Shown here in pieces: positions 32,581 to 43,332 of a stretch of DNA of 64,000 nucleotides (positions are counted from its first letter, which is position 1; each line of letters starts with the position of its first letter). Both the position numbers and the translations under genes were made by a program. Under the pieces are notes generated by a model. That model was not told where the DNA came from, ran no database searches, and saw only the letters and a program-made list of their open reading frames with translations. Origin of the DNA: Limnephilus marmoratus (lineage: Eukaryota; Arthropoda; Insecta; Trichoptera; Limnephilidae). The stretch covers positions 56,007,819-56,071,818 of the forward strand of contig OU862908.1 of NCBI GenBank assembly GCA_917880885.1. Reading direction: 5' to 3'.

Positions 32581-33111
32581 CCTTCTTGTATGCAAAAACG
32601 CACTAAAGCATTTATTATATATAATCTTAAACATGTATTTATTTTGCTACGAGACGCGACGAGGGTTTTTTTTTTCAATTTACTTACTAATTTGGTTACT
32701 GTGATTAATTTTATATTATAGAACTCCGTCGTGATTTAAAAAAAATTATATTCATGAAAATAGAGAACTCCAGTCCAAATTTTTTTTTTTTTTTTAATGA
32801 ATTCCTTAACCTTCTAACGTAAATAACTGCATTTTTATTTTTATTTTTAGAGTTAGTTTTAATAGTTAAAATAATTGTCAAAGTTTTAATTTTTCAAGAC
32901 CCCCGAAAACCACCGTACGTACGGTGAATCGTGTGACGTCATCCCTCCTGAAAAAATAGTATAGGATCGGGCAATCAACTGATCTACCGCCGCCACTTTG
33001 ATTTCAGTTGTTCGAAGTATTCTCCCTAGAAATAGAATTACAATTTTTTTGTGTAGTAGTTTTTGAATATTTTCAATAATAGAGATAAACTAATAAGAGA
33101 TACCTTTATTT
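32581..33111. other. No gene seen; isolated CRE-like site
   Basis: AT-rich. CGTACGTACG at about 32915 and TGACGTCA at 32935-32942. Confidence 0.4.
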
Positions 33112-33145
33112 TTGAAACATTATTTAGGCCTAAATAATGTTTCAA
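33112..33145. repeat. Perfect 34-nt palindrome without spacer
   Basis: Symmetric about AGGCCT: TTGAAACATTATTTAGG is followed directly by its reverse complement. No mismatch. Confidence 0.95.
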
Positions 33146-35035
33146 TAAACACAACAACTAAATCTCTATAAACATAAATGTAAATAAACGAATAAATTAA
33201 TACGATGGCTTGTGTCATATCATACATTCCCATACAATGACTTTACGGTGACGTCACGACACGTCGAACAGTGACGTTACCTTAACGGCGTGTTTTTACA
33301 ACCCGATTAAAAATTGGCTTTTTAATATTTTTTTTAAAACTCTGCGTTTAATATTATAAATAAAACTTATATATTCAGAATCAGCGTTTATTGGTCCGTA
33401 TGAACATATTTTTTAAAGCCAGAATAGTTTTCACGGGAGTTTCTTATTGTGGTTTATTAAATTGATGGGAAACCGGTTATTGTTAAAGATTTCTTGAATG
33501 GTTTTAATGAAAAATGTCTAAATCTGCTAAGGTTAATGGTTGCATTCAAAATTAGCATTTGAATTTTAAAAGTGTATAAATTTCTTTTTCCAAACGAGAC
33601 AGAATTTTCCGTCTATTTCGCTTTACAAAATTTAGATTTATGTTTATTTCACAAATAACGAATTAGGTTTTTTTCGGTATATTATTGTCTCGCACCAGAG
33701 AGGTCGTTATTTAACGAAAGCGTAAAAGGAAATGGGCTTTTCGCTATCTGATAACTGTCACCTTTTATTTATGACCAGTGGTTTATGGAAGCCTTTGTCT
33801 GTTGAGTTTAAGAAAATCGACATGGCGCCTACCTAGCTGGCCTTATTTATAGAGGTCTCCAGTATTCCATTTAAAGGTCAAACATCAATAATAATAATTT
33901 TTATCATATCAAAAATTTATAAACGCAAACTTTATTTGACATCTTATTCCCCTTTTCCTCCGAGGGTTGAGTTTCATGACATCGGTCAGGCTCCCCCAGA
34001 TGTGTCACTATTTGTTTTTCATTTTTCCTCTGGCACCATTTTTTATTCTCAAATCTCTAGAAAGTAAAGATGAATAAAAGTTGGCATTGGATTTCATTTT
34101 AATAATATTGTTTCTCGTATAACAGTGTCGTTAAAGAAATGATATTTGGCCTGGATTTCATTGAGCTTATCATTAAACGCTTATAAACTAAACTCCTCAG
34201 CGTTCTTTATGTCAATTTCGTTTACTTTTAGTACTTTTGCTCTCCGTCGTAAAGGATCGCAACATTAAACCTAATGACAATGTGTATAGACTAAACCGAA
34301 GTCCTTTAAACTGCTCCGGGAAAAATACCTCGAGGGCGTAAAAAGGTACATGCTTAGTATTGCTTGGGTTAAAAAAGGTACTTCGCCGGGACCAAAGTGA
34401 TAATGGTGTTTCCAACAAAGACTTTGAGAACCGTAGATCCGTTTGAGAAAATAACCACTCGAGACGAACTATTATTAGCAAGGCAAGGCTTGAAGAGGTT
34501 ACCTAATCTCACGGTACTGCGGCCTAACCTGGGAAATAGTTGAGTATTCTACGCACAGCTCCTGTAACGGTGTCAAACTTATTATTAGAATTCGACAACT
34601 TGGCCGAATACTTTCTTTTGGTTCTGTTTTTATTTTGCCTTCAATTCTTTTATATTAAAACAATGCTATTTTAGAGATTTTTTAAAAAATAATATATGAA
34701 CCGATTGGAACTTTTCCATATATTTATAAATATTCATCTTTTAATTAAGTACGCCTACTCTGTTTCTCTGTGATTGATATGCTTAATTACACCCGTGGGA
34801 TTGGAGTAAAATAAATCTGCTCTTCATTTCTATGAATTACTAATTCTCTTTCATGTATATAAAGTTTTTTTTTTATTGATTTGATAAGATTATTTAATTA
34901 ATTATAATTTCATATCCCGTGTTATTATAACATTCATGAGTCTAATAAATAAATATGTTATTACTGTCTACCTCCTTATTGCTACGTAATTTCGTACACA
35001 GGTGTCAGTATTTTCATGACTTTCGTTATTTTTCC
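33146..35035. other. No gene seen; long AT-rich spacer
   Basis: An 89-codon minus frame (34212-34481) has no motif. TGACGTCA near 33249. Confidence 0.45.
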
Positions 35036-35039
35036 AGAA

Positions 35040-35595
35040 CATCAGGCTGATTTGTTCGCCTTTCCTGACAACTCATATATGTCTTATAGAAATCGTTGTT
35101 TCCCTTACTATGAGAAGGCTTGAAATTTGATCTAAACGGTGTTAGAAAGAGAAAACACCACGCTTTATATTCAAATCTAAAAGTTAACCATAAAATAATT
35201 AAAATGTACACCTTTATGAAACCAAATTTTCCGACCGCAATTTGAAACAAAATTATGAAACTTTGAGAATTTTTTACATGAAACGAAAAAAAGTCAGAGA
35301 TAACGTTCATAATACGTTTACATAGTAAAAATATGTTTTTTTTCGTTTTCAGTTGTTTGTGAGTAAATCAGTTAAAAAAAAAAAGTTTTCAAAACTTTTT
35401 TATACTTACCTTCAAAATTTTATAAATTAAATATTTATTTCGAATTATAAAATTTATAAGCGTTTTTCATCATCTTTCAGAAACAGGTTTTATTTTTTTG
35501 GATGTGTTCAGAAACATTCCATTTATTTCGATTTTATTGCCAAGCGGAAATATTTCGAACTTCCGACAAACAGTCCCGAAGCCTGAAAGGTTAAA
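35040..35595 (-). mobile_element. Element G, copy 3
   Basis: Reverse-orientation copy: GAAATCGTTG, AAAACACCACGCTTTATATT, AAATGTACACCTTTATGAAA, ATTTTTTACATGAAACG, then TTCAGAAACATTCCATTTAT and GCGGAAATATTTCG. Uninterrupted across the positions where copies 1 and 2 carry insertions. The minus frame 35026-35310 is inside it. Confidence 0.85.
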
Positions 35596-36150
35596 TTATA
35601 TCTTTCTCTAAAACTACCTAACTTTAAAACCTTTGAATTAGAAGCACGAGGCGGAATTAAGTCACTGATTGACAAATCACGGGTAATTTGTTCCAATTTT
35701 CCGTCTACCCTCCCTATTCAGCTTTGTTTCGTCTCTTCGAGTAAATCTTTTTGTTCGCGTAATTTATCTGCGTATAAAGGTGCTTACTTTTGTTTAATTA
35801 CGCGTAAATGGCTAAGAGTGGTAGCTAATGGAAGTTATAAAATAAATTACACTGGCACTTTTTTCTGTCTGTAATTTGCGTTTCAGGCTCATTTTTCATA
35901 ATGTAAGTGCGTCATCCGCGTAATCTTATATTCACGAATGTAATTTTGAAATTCATAAATAATATATTTGCATTTGAATAGAAAATACAACATGCCAACG
36001 TCCATCGCGAACACTCGGAAAACTTTCGGCCCTCTAAAGAAAACGAATATTTTCTTTTTTTCAGGCATTCAAATTTAATATTATGTGAATACTGAATACT
36101 CACGGTTATTATGCTTCGTCTACGTGTAGGTTTCGCTTTCTATGTTGCTG
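35596..36150. other. No gene seen
   Basis: AT-rich spacer. Confidence 0.5.
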
Positions 36151-36477
36151 TTTTTTCTACATTAGCTCCACACAGGAGGCCCCGAGGAAAATAATTCCCC
36201 TCAGGGCCTACGTCATCTTTGGGGATGCTGTGTGGAGGGTCTTTTTAGAGAAAAGAAGGAGAGGAAGTTCTGGGAAGGGAAAAGGTATGAGGGGTGAGTA
36301 GAAATCTTGTGGTCAGTGGGTCCAGAAGAATGAATTCATCTCTTTCACTGCGAACCAAATCCCGCTGAGAGCTCTGCTGGGGAGGTCAAAAGATCTCAAC
36401 CACTTGGGATGACCTATGGCAGAGGTATTGGTTATCTAATCCCGGGGCGGCGGTACCCATACCCGCCTCCCAAATTG
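36151..36477 (-). mobile_element. Family A retroposon, copy 6
   Basis: TTTTTTCTACATTAGCTCCA, intact hairpin (GAGGCCCCGAGGAAAATAAT...CTCAGGGCCT), TGTGTGGAGGGTC, purine-rich middle, and the other end GCGGCGGTACCCATACCCGC CTCCCAAATTGA. Part of the middle (CTCCCAACC-type segment) is missing. Confidence 0.85.
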
Positions 36478-37142
36478 AGAATCAGAGGGTTGAATTTAAT
36501 TCACTGCTGACGGAGATGGCCAAATATGTGATTGATTAAAAAGTGTCATATTTCATCGTCAATCACGTATTATCTGTATCAATCAATTACCCGCCCTCGG
36601 TGTGTTTGGCGCCAGGGCAGGGGTGAGGGGTGCAGCGATCTGGGCTGCGATTCTCCAATAACGATCAAGAGTTAATCGTTACGCGCCATCAACGAATGAA
36701 AAATTTCTCGTCGTCTCGACGAATTTTGTCGAATTTTTAATTTTCACGTATTTTTCAATGTCGAAGGGTTGAAGGTGATATGTTTATATTGGCACCCCTG
36801 TGAATATTTTTTATGCTTCTGATGTTTTTGACGTTTCTATGGTGTGAATTTGAAATTACGACTGCATTTTGTTCTAAATGGTTGGGGCTGGTGGGTGGGT
36901 ATATTACTCAAAACCAAAAACATCTGATAGCCACCGCGGAAAAGAAATTTAATGTTGCTTACACATGCAAAACGATATTGCAATAGGAAGTTAATTTTCA
37001 TGTGAAAACTATCTACCCTCCGGCGAAATATTCTTGTTGGTCTGACAGCATTTGCTTCAGTTTGCTCTATATTATGTGTTGCAGCCAATATCGCGGGTAA
37101 ATCAGCCATTATATGGAACCTTTGAACAACTTTGTTCAAATA
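36478..37142. other. No gene seen; GC-richer patch at 36590-36680
   Basis: Contains CGCCAGGGCAGGGGTGAGGGG and AACGATCAAGAGTTAATCGTT, a short inverted pair. No supported frame. Confidence 0.4.
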
Positions 37143-37345
37143 CTAGCTGAAGTCCCCGGCGATGCCCGGACTTTACACAGAGTTTTCAAAAATCAAAATC
37201 AAATGTAGACAGTGACCTTCCTCTTGTTTGAAGGTCACACGTGCAAAATTTCATCAATCTCAGCATAAAACTGTAGATTTGCTGGCCGTCCGGCGTGACC
37301 TACCTTCTCTCGGGCTTCGATTCAGGTGTTCTCGGGTCGCTTAAA
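37143..37345 (-). mobile_element. Helitron-like or similar transposon end
   Basis: On the minus strand this ends in AAGTCCGGGC...GGACTTCAGCTAG followed by T, a hairpin then CTAG as in Helitron 3' ends. The spacing between hairpin and CTAG is shorter than usual. The inner block GTGCAAAATTTCATCAATCTC is found reversed at 45290-45310, so the family is repeated. The other end is not defined. Confidence 0.4.
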
Positions 37346-37349
37346 AGAG

Positions 37350-37395
37350 CACAGAAAGAAAGAAAGAAAAGAATGAATGAATGAATGTAATGGAA
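37350..37395. repeat. Microsatellites (GAAA)n and (GAAT)n
   Basis: AAAGAAAGAAAGAAAAG followed by AATGAATGAATGAATG. Frames on the minus strand here are low-complexity. Confidence 0.9.
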
Positions 37396-38140
37396 AAGTG
37401 TGATGCGAGCGGATGGATGAAAGAAATGAAAAGCTAGATGTTTGTTTGTACTCGCATGTCGAGTTTGCGGAAAACGAAACACGAGGTTTGAAGATTGATT
37501 CAAGCGCCATTTTGTTCCGACAATATTGTTTGTTTATAATTTATTATCACGGTGATGGGTGGAGATGGGACGGGAGAAGATGATGGACGGCACGGGAGGT
37601 CGGTGGGTGGATACTTTTGGATGGGATGCGGAATTGGCAGCGCAAAATTATTGATAAGAAATAACATACCTACAAACAAAAATAAGTAGGTAAATAAAAA
37701 AAAACACACGCACAAGACTGTAACATCAGATCAGATCCGTAGATAGATATCACTCGCATCTCATGTCATCGATTTATTAATGTTTAAACACTGTAAATAA
37801 TACCTACGATTGATAACAGTGGAATGACAAAAATGAAAAAAACAAACAAACAACATTGACAACTACTACTGTCTGTATCCATAGAAAGGAGAAATTCACA
37901 GAAAAAACGTACTTATTCAAATAAAAATAAAAATGAGGATTAACGTAATTATGTAATTTATTTAATTATTTTACACAGTTAAAATCAATAATAAAAATGA
38001 ATGCCGTTTTTTATATTATTTAAGGGAGTAAGTATAAAACCCTTCAAAATTCGGGCGTATTTTGTCAGTAGGCAAAATTATTTTAATACAATTTACCAAA
38101 ACCTTGTCATTATACATCTAAACCTTCCTCATGAATCACT
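37396..38140. other. No gene seen
   Basis: AT-rich spacer. Confidence 0.5.
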
Positions 38141-38144
38141 CTGT

Positions 38145-38255
38145 CTATTGGTGAAAACCGCATGAAAATCCGTTCAGTAGTTTTGAGTTTATCGCGAACA
38201 GACAGACAAACGCGGCGGAGGACTTTTTTTTAAATAATATTTAGAGATACAATGC
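38145..38255. mobile_element. Moth-type transposon segment (GCGAACAGACAGACAAACGC)
   Basis: CGCATGAAAATCCGTTCAGT, AGTTTATCGCGAACAGACAG and GGCGGAGGACTTTTTTTT follow each other in the way I recall from common moth repeats. A similar CATGCGGTTTTCACTAATAG phrase is reversed in the Helitron-like element at 15690. Bounds uncertain. Confidence 0.45.
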
Positions 38256-38329
38256 TTGTCCTTCGAAGAGCGCGAAATGATCTTAGGTTAGGATAATGAT
38301 GTAACTGGATTTTGACAGTTCAGTCGGTG

Positions 38330-38760
38330 TCGACTGGTTCGACCCACTCGTTCGAGTGGAATGACTTGTGACGTTTGGCGTCTTAAGTTTGTATCTTCGA
38401 CGAGACTCGAAAATAACCAAGTCGACCAATGTACGTTCTTTCGACGGCGATTGAGAATCGAGCTCCTGACTGTATCCGGTACAAAGGGCCGCAGCGGGCC
38501 GACCTGCCAGCGCGCTAATGCAGATCTGCCGATCCCGATCCACCATTGTTGCAGACTTAATTGTGCGGTGTTTTCCACGGCGAGGGATACCTTCCGCCCC
38601 CGTAAATCAGGCGAGACAATGCACGACACGGGCGACACCGAATCCTTTCAAATCCCCTGCCCGTCCACACCTCGCCTGTTCGATTTCTCGTTTTTTTTTT
38701 GTTCGTTATAACGAGGCTGTACGGTGAATTTTCAACTGAGATTCCGTGTCGGCCGTGTTG
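38330..38760. other. GC-rich patch with open frames on both strands
   Basis: Frames of 116 codons on each strand (38361-38711 plus; 38288-38638 minus) reflect GC richness, which lowers stop codon frequency. I see no recognisable domain or splice pattern. Possible relic exon or regulatory DNA. Confidence 0.25.
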
Positions 38761-38919
38761 TGCCAAAGGCCAGATTAACTTTTGGATTAATTACTGACAG
38801 CTGACAGAGTTCTTTCAGTCTGGAAAATAGGCAATAATTATTATTAATCTCAATTATAACAGGTTGGTACCATTGAGATCTTAAAATTGTTTTAACTATT
38901 TAAATTAGGTAGGTAATCT

Positions 38920-39240
38920 AAATATATAAAAATGAATGTTCTTTTGTTTGTTCCTTATGCGGTCCGTAAACCATTCATCTGATTACGCTGAAACATTGGT
39001 GAGTTGTTATGAGTTATGGTTCTATGGTTCCTATATACATAGTGGTGAGCTCTGGTGTTATGAAATTATTTCCTATACTATTCATCCGATCGCGATGAAT
39101 CTTTGTTGAATTGTTATGCGCACACCCGCGAAGGTTATATATACTGGTTATATACTCTGGTATTATGAAATTTGTATAAAAAAATTGCTGTAGGTGACAT
39201 GCGGGCTGTTTAAAAACTGAATGTACCGGGACTGATTGTT
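38920..39240 (+). mobile_element. Helitron-like 5' end
   Basis: TCTAAATATATAAAAATG after A resembles the 5' ends of insect Helitrons. It is followed by the repeated motif CCATTCATC(T/C)GAT.(A)CG..GA twice (38973 and 39082). No matching 3' end identified. Confidence 0.4.
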
Positions 39241-39350
39241 TGGAACGCGGGAGGGGGTGGGAGAAAGGGACGAATGGGAATGGACACGCAGGGAGAAATA
39301 ATTTCTTTATAAAATGGAATTGCAACGCATACTTGGAACTTAATAGAATA

Positions 39351-39588
39351 CCTGGCCCCCTAGCATGGTCGATCGATATAGATTTTATCGAAAATGTCGG
39401 TAACTTGAAATCGCTCCCGAGCACGACTGCAGGACGCTAACAAAGAAATAACAGTTTACGTCAAATAAATTAGGAACCCTTAGTCGATGTGAACTGTTGT
39501 TTGTTCGTTAGCGGCCTGCAGTCGTGCTTGGGAGCGATGTCAAGTTTCGATAAAACCGATATTGACCGACCATGCTAGGACCCCTGGA
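39351..39588. mobile_element. Foldback element family T, copy 2 (238 bp)
   Basis: Almost wholly palindromic: CTAGCATGGTCGATCGATAT pairs with ATATTGACCGACCATGCTAG, and ATCGCTCCCGAGCACGACTG with CAGTCGTGCTTGGGAGCGAT. Shares GAACTGTTGTTTGTTCGTTAG with 12413 and 54781. The flanking CCTGG..CCC continues the symmetry by a few bases. No coding capacity. Confidence 0.85.
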
Positions 39589-39854
39589 ATAGTAAAGTAA
39601 TAAATTTCCACGAAAATTTTCAGATATCATAAAATTGTAGGTATCTACTAAATTACTTGACTTAAATTCTCTTCTCACTTCACATTGATATAAGAACCCA
39701 CTTGAAATGAATTTTGGCAATTGTGCGATGTAGATTCCTATCTAAATTGAATCTAGGATACATCTGCTAAGCACACTAAAAGCGTATTGACATCGATGTT
39801 GAGAATTTGAGAAGGTTTTTTATCTTTTTACAAAGTATCTTATTATGTATTTAA
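39589..39854. other. No gene seen
   Basis: AT-rich spacer. Confidence 0.5.
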
Positions 39855-40440
39855 TTAATGAAGACCATATTAGCGAAACTCAATCGAGAATGTGGAGACA
39901 GAAAATCAGAAAAAAACCCAGGACCCTTTGCTTACATGTAAGCAATGGATCCTGGGTTCGAGTCCCAGAAGTGCAAATATATTTTTCTGATTTTTCTCCA
40001 CATTTATTTTATTTATTTATTTATTATTACATTTATTACATACAAGATATAACAATATAAAAGGAAGCTTTGACTGTCCAACTAGGAAGGTTTCCCGTTT
40101 TAGGACAGTCAAATTGGCAGGTTGCGTGTACAAATTTCACATTAATGGATTAAATAATAATTAACAATAATGGTACATATTGGGGGAGTTACTTAGATAT
40201 TAGGTACAATATCAGATATAAGTTGTGTTATTCTAGGTGTACATCAGTAATAAACAATAAAATCCAGGTAGGTACATGTAAAATATAAAATAAAATAAAA
40301 ATATAACAATATAAATGTAAGAAAGAAAAATAAAAAAAGTATTTTTTTAGGAAAATACAAATTAGCAGTAATAAACAATAAAATCCAGATACATTTTCGA
40401 TCGAGTTTCGCTAATATTGTCTTCATTAATTAAATATTAT
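39855..40440. mobile_element. Palindromic tRNA-box element split by a LINE
   Basis: Left arm 39855-39920 (AATGAAGACCATATTAGCG...GTGGAGACAGAAAATCAG) pairs with the right arm, which is cut in two: CTGATTTTTCTCCACAT (39987-40004) and CGAGTTTCGCTAATATTGTC (40401-40427). The centre holds TGCTTACATGTAAGCA and a box B-like GGGTTCGAGTCCC. A partial relative (ATTAGCGAAACTAATTCG) is at 52257-52305. Confidence 0.7.
40006..40390 (-). mobile_element. 5'-truncated LINE copy (385 bp) of the 11050 family
   Basis: Nearly identical to 11050-11430: TTATTTATTTATTATTACAT, AGGAAGCTTTGACTGTCC, TTTCCCGTTTTAGGACAGTC. ACATTT flanks both sides (40000-40005 and 40391-40396), a probable target duplication. Contains only 3' UTR. 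Confidence 0.85.
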
Positions 40441-42240
40441 AATTTGAGATTTTAATCATAAAGTTCAAAATTCAAAAATAAATATCTTATTATGTAGTTT
40501 AGTGACAATACGATATTTCGAATATTTTTTTATGGATGCATTTTTTGTTACTTACCTCTTACATTGTTTATTTATATATTTTAAAAACAAACAACAATGT
40601 AGAGAATAAAAAAAATGTATGCAAATAGATGGGATTAACAAAGAATAAAATTTAAGTTTGTATGTAATTATATTTACCTATTTTTTGTTAGGTAATACAT
40701 AACAAAAAATCCCACATTGGCAAGGCCAGTGCCTAGATGTATCTGGGATTCGTTAAAGGCAGCATAATATATTTCTTGTATTATATACAATATACGTATG
40801 AATAATTATTGTTTGTTTACTGAATGGTTTTTGTCATTTGTCTTGTCTAGAATGATGTCGAAATCGCAATGCAAGAGATAGGGTTGTCTGCCTTATTTGA
40901 TATGTCAAAATGTATTTCAAGTATTACGTAAAATTATACGTTAAAACAAAATCGACCAAAGAGCGTATTTTATATCTCTCCCCTGTTCGCTAACCTGCCT
41001 GTGCGATTTTTCCAATTGCTTCCAAGAGTTATGTTTCTCTGCAGTATGGCCGAGGTCAAGACACAATGGTTATACGTACGGTTTACGTGTCTGACGGTGA
41101 TATTCATTTGATACAATCGCTGTGCTGAGTGCCTTTTGTTGGCCCTTCTTGTCTTGTTGGTAGTTCCAGCAGAGCATGAAAATGATTTTATATGAAACAA
41201 ATGACATTCTCGCAGCACTGGATCTGTTTCTTCTCGGGAAAACTCTGCAACTGTCCAGTGGCGCCGTTATCTCCTCGATTGAGGGTCTCAACCTTTTTTC
41301 TGGCATTTTTCCAAAGCGCCCTCCCCCCCTCCTCCCTTTGTATCAGCTGTGCCGATCTCCCCCCTCTCCTACCATCCGCTCACTGGGGTAGAATGCTAAA
41401 AGCTCGCTTAAGTTTGAACCCCGTGTAATCAATACTGAGGAGAGGCCCTTGATTCCCATCACAATGGCTTATTGCACCGGAGGCTGAAAGCCTGAAAAGG
41501 GTTTCCTTCCCTGCTGTACGAGTAATCGTACCCCGATAGATTGACCATGCTAGATTTAGATCTTTTAACGTTAAATAGTATTACCTACCTGCGTTGCTGC
41601 TCGCAAATCAGACCTTTTCACATAATCAATTGATGACGAAAAGCTTTCCATGACATCGATAGATTTAAGTGAGTCTGTTTCGAATCCTCTATCAATCCAT
41701 TGTTACATTAATCAAGCTTTTTTTGGTTCTATATTTATTTCTCGATTATTTAAATTAATTATCTGATTCAATACATCTAGCTCTTTTTTGTGCATTGTTA
41801 TGGTACTGCAATTTGAAAAAGGTTTTTTTTTTACATTTATTAAAACGGGTTCGTAAAAAAAGTCCATAGTACCTATATCTTTTGATTTGACGCATGTCTA
41901 AAATTTTTAACGAATCTCTCCATGAACATTTTATTGTTCTTTGTAAATTATTAATTTTTAATTAATTTTGCTGTTTTGAGTTATTTTTATTAAATAAATC
42001 TATTTGAATATCAATTTTGATTGTTTGACGCGGAATATTGGCAGTGGAAATTAACCAACTTCCCTACAACCCCTGACGAGCTGAGACTCGGCAGACGGAC
42101 TCGTTATCGGTGACAATCAACAATCAATTGCCATCAATTGGATGCGATCACGCCCAGACATACATTCGTATAAGCATTTTTCTTAAATTCGAAGAAATTA
42201 GAGCATTTAACATACGAAATAAATGTCAGTTTTTAAAATC
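40441..42240. other. No gene seen; long spacer
   Basis: Short frames at 40970-41428 on both strands lie in a mildly GC-richer stretch with a pyrimidine tract near 41310-41375. None is recognisable. Confidence 0.45.
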
Positions 42241-42245
42241 GTAAT

Positions 42246-42313
42246 TTGGCAAGCTTGGTAGCGCGGTTGATTCCGATTTCTGGGAAGGAAGGTTCAAACC
42301 TTAGTCTAACCAA
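42246..42313 (+). mobile_element. tRNA-derived SINE head
   Basis: TTGGCAAGCTTGGTAGCGCG (box A-like) and GGTTCAAACCTTAG (box B-like) are about 35 nt apart, the tRNA spacing. The ends do not form an acceptor stem, and an AT-rich tail follows. Confidence 0.55.
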
Positions 42314-43332
42314 ATTATTATTTTTTTAAGTTTTAAAAGACATTTGAAAATAGACATACTCAAGTATAAACATTTAAGGTTAACATAATTAGATTAAAAT
42401 TATAAAGGGAGATTGAAAATAATCTGCCCTAGTTTAAATATTGTTTTGTAATCTGTAGTTCTTTTAAATTAAAACTTTTGTTAAAAGTAAATTACAAGTT
42501 AATGCGTACTTAGATTAGATATTGTACGTAGGTGGATATACTTCTTCGAGTATCTGTAGGGCACGTCTCTGAACTTCAACAACTAATGTGCATAATTCAC
42601 AGGGAAATACACAGATACAAATTGGAGTGCATCTTGTAGATGTAGAAATTGGATCGGTTGCAGGCTTTACTTACAGAGATAATTTTGCAACGGAAGCCTT
42701 ACTCCTGTGAAACCCTCCTCCGCTGGCAATACTGTCAGCGGCCGCGGAGTGAAAAATTTCCCACCGAAACGCTTTTAGCCATGCCGTACACGACTCACGG
42801 CTGAACCGTGTGTCGCATCCATTTCCCTTCATGTACTGATATGACTGCAGTGTTTCGTACTACTCTAAAAGGCTTGGTTTATAAGTCATAAGTACCTGAG
42901 AACCTTCTAGAATTCTGTTGATGTTGGGAACATAATTCACTTTTATTATTATGAGTGTAATAATAACACAGAAATAGTAAGTTATAAAAATTTTCCGAGA
43001 ACATACATTTTTATTATTACTCTTTCTTATATCTATGTATTGAAAATCTGTCGTCTGTTTAACAATAATTTATAATTAGAAAATTATTTGCACGTATGTT
43101 ATGTGTGTGATGCGAAAATTTATTATTTTATATTCACTTGGGTTATTTACATAACAATAAGCAAATGCGCAAAGTCAAGCAATGTCCATTATTTTAAATA
43201 CAATTTCCTCCGCTTATCTTCTCTAAGCATAAACTTTCTAATTAAAGTGTGTTTATCGAAAGTGACCCGCCAGGTAAATGGCGCTTTAACATCCAAAACA
43301 TCCAATTATTATTATTATCTAATAATTTAGAT
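42314..43332. other. No gene seen
   Basis: AT-rich with one GC-rich patch at 42715-42745 containing CCGCTGGC...CAGCGG. Confidence 0.45.

Noticed and set aside
38288..38711. Overlapping 116-codon frames on both strands as an exon
   Set aside because: GC-rich DNA lowers stop frequency on both strands; no domain or splice signal separates a real frame from its shadow. Listed only as a GC-rich patch.
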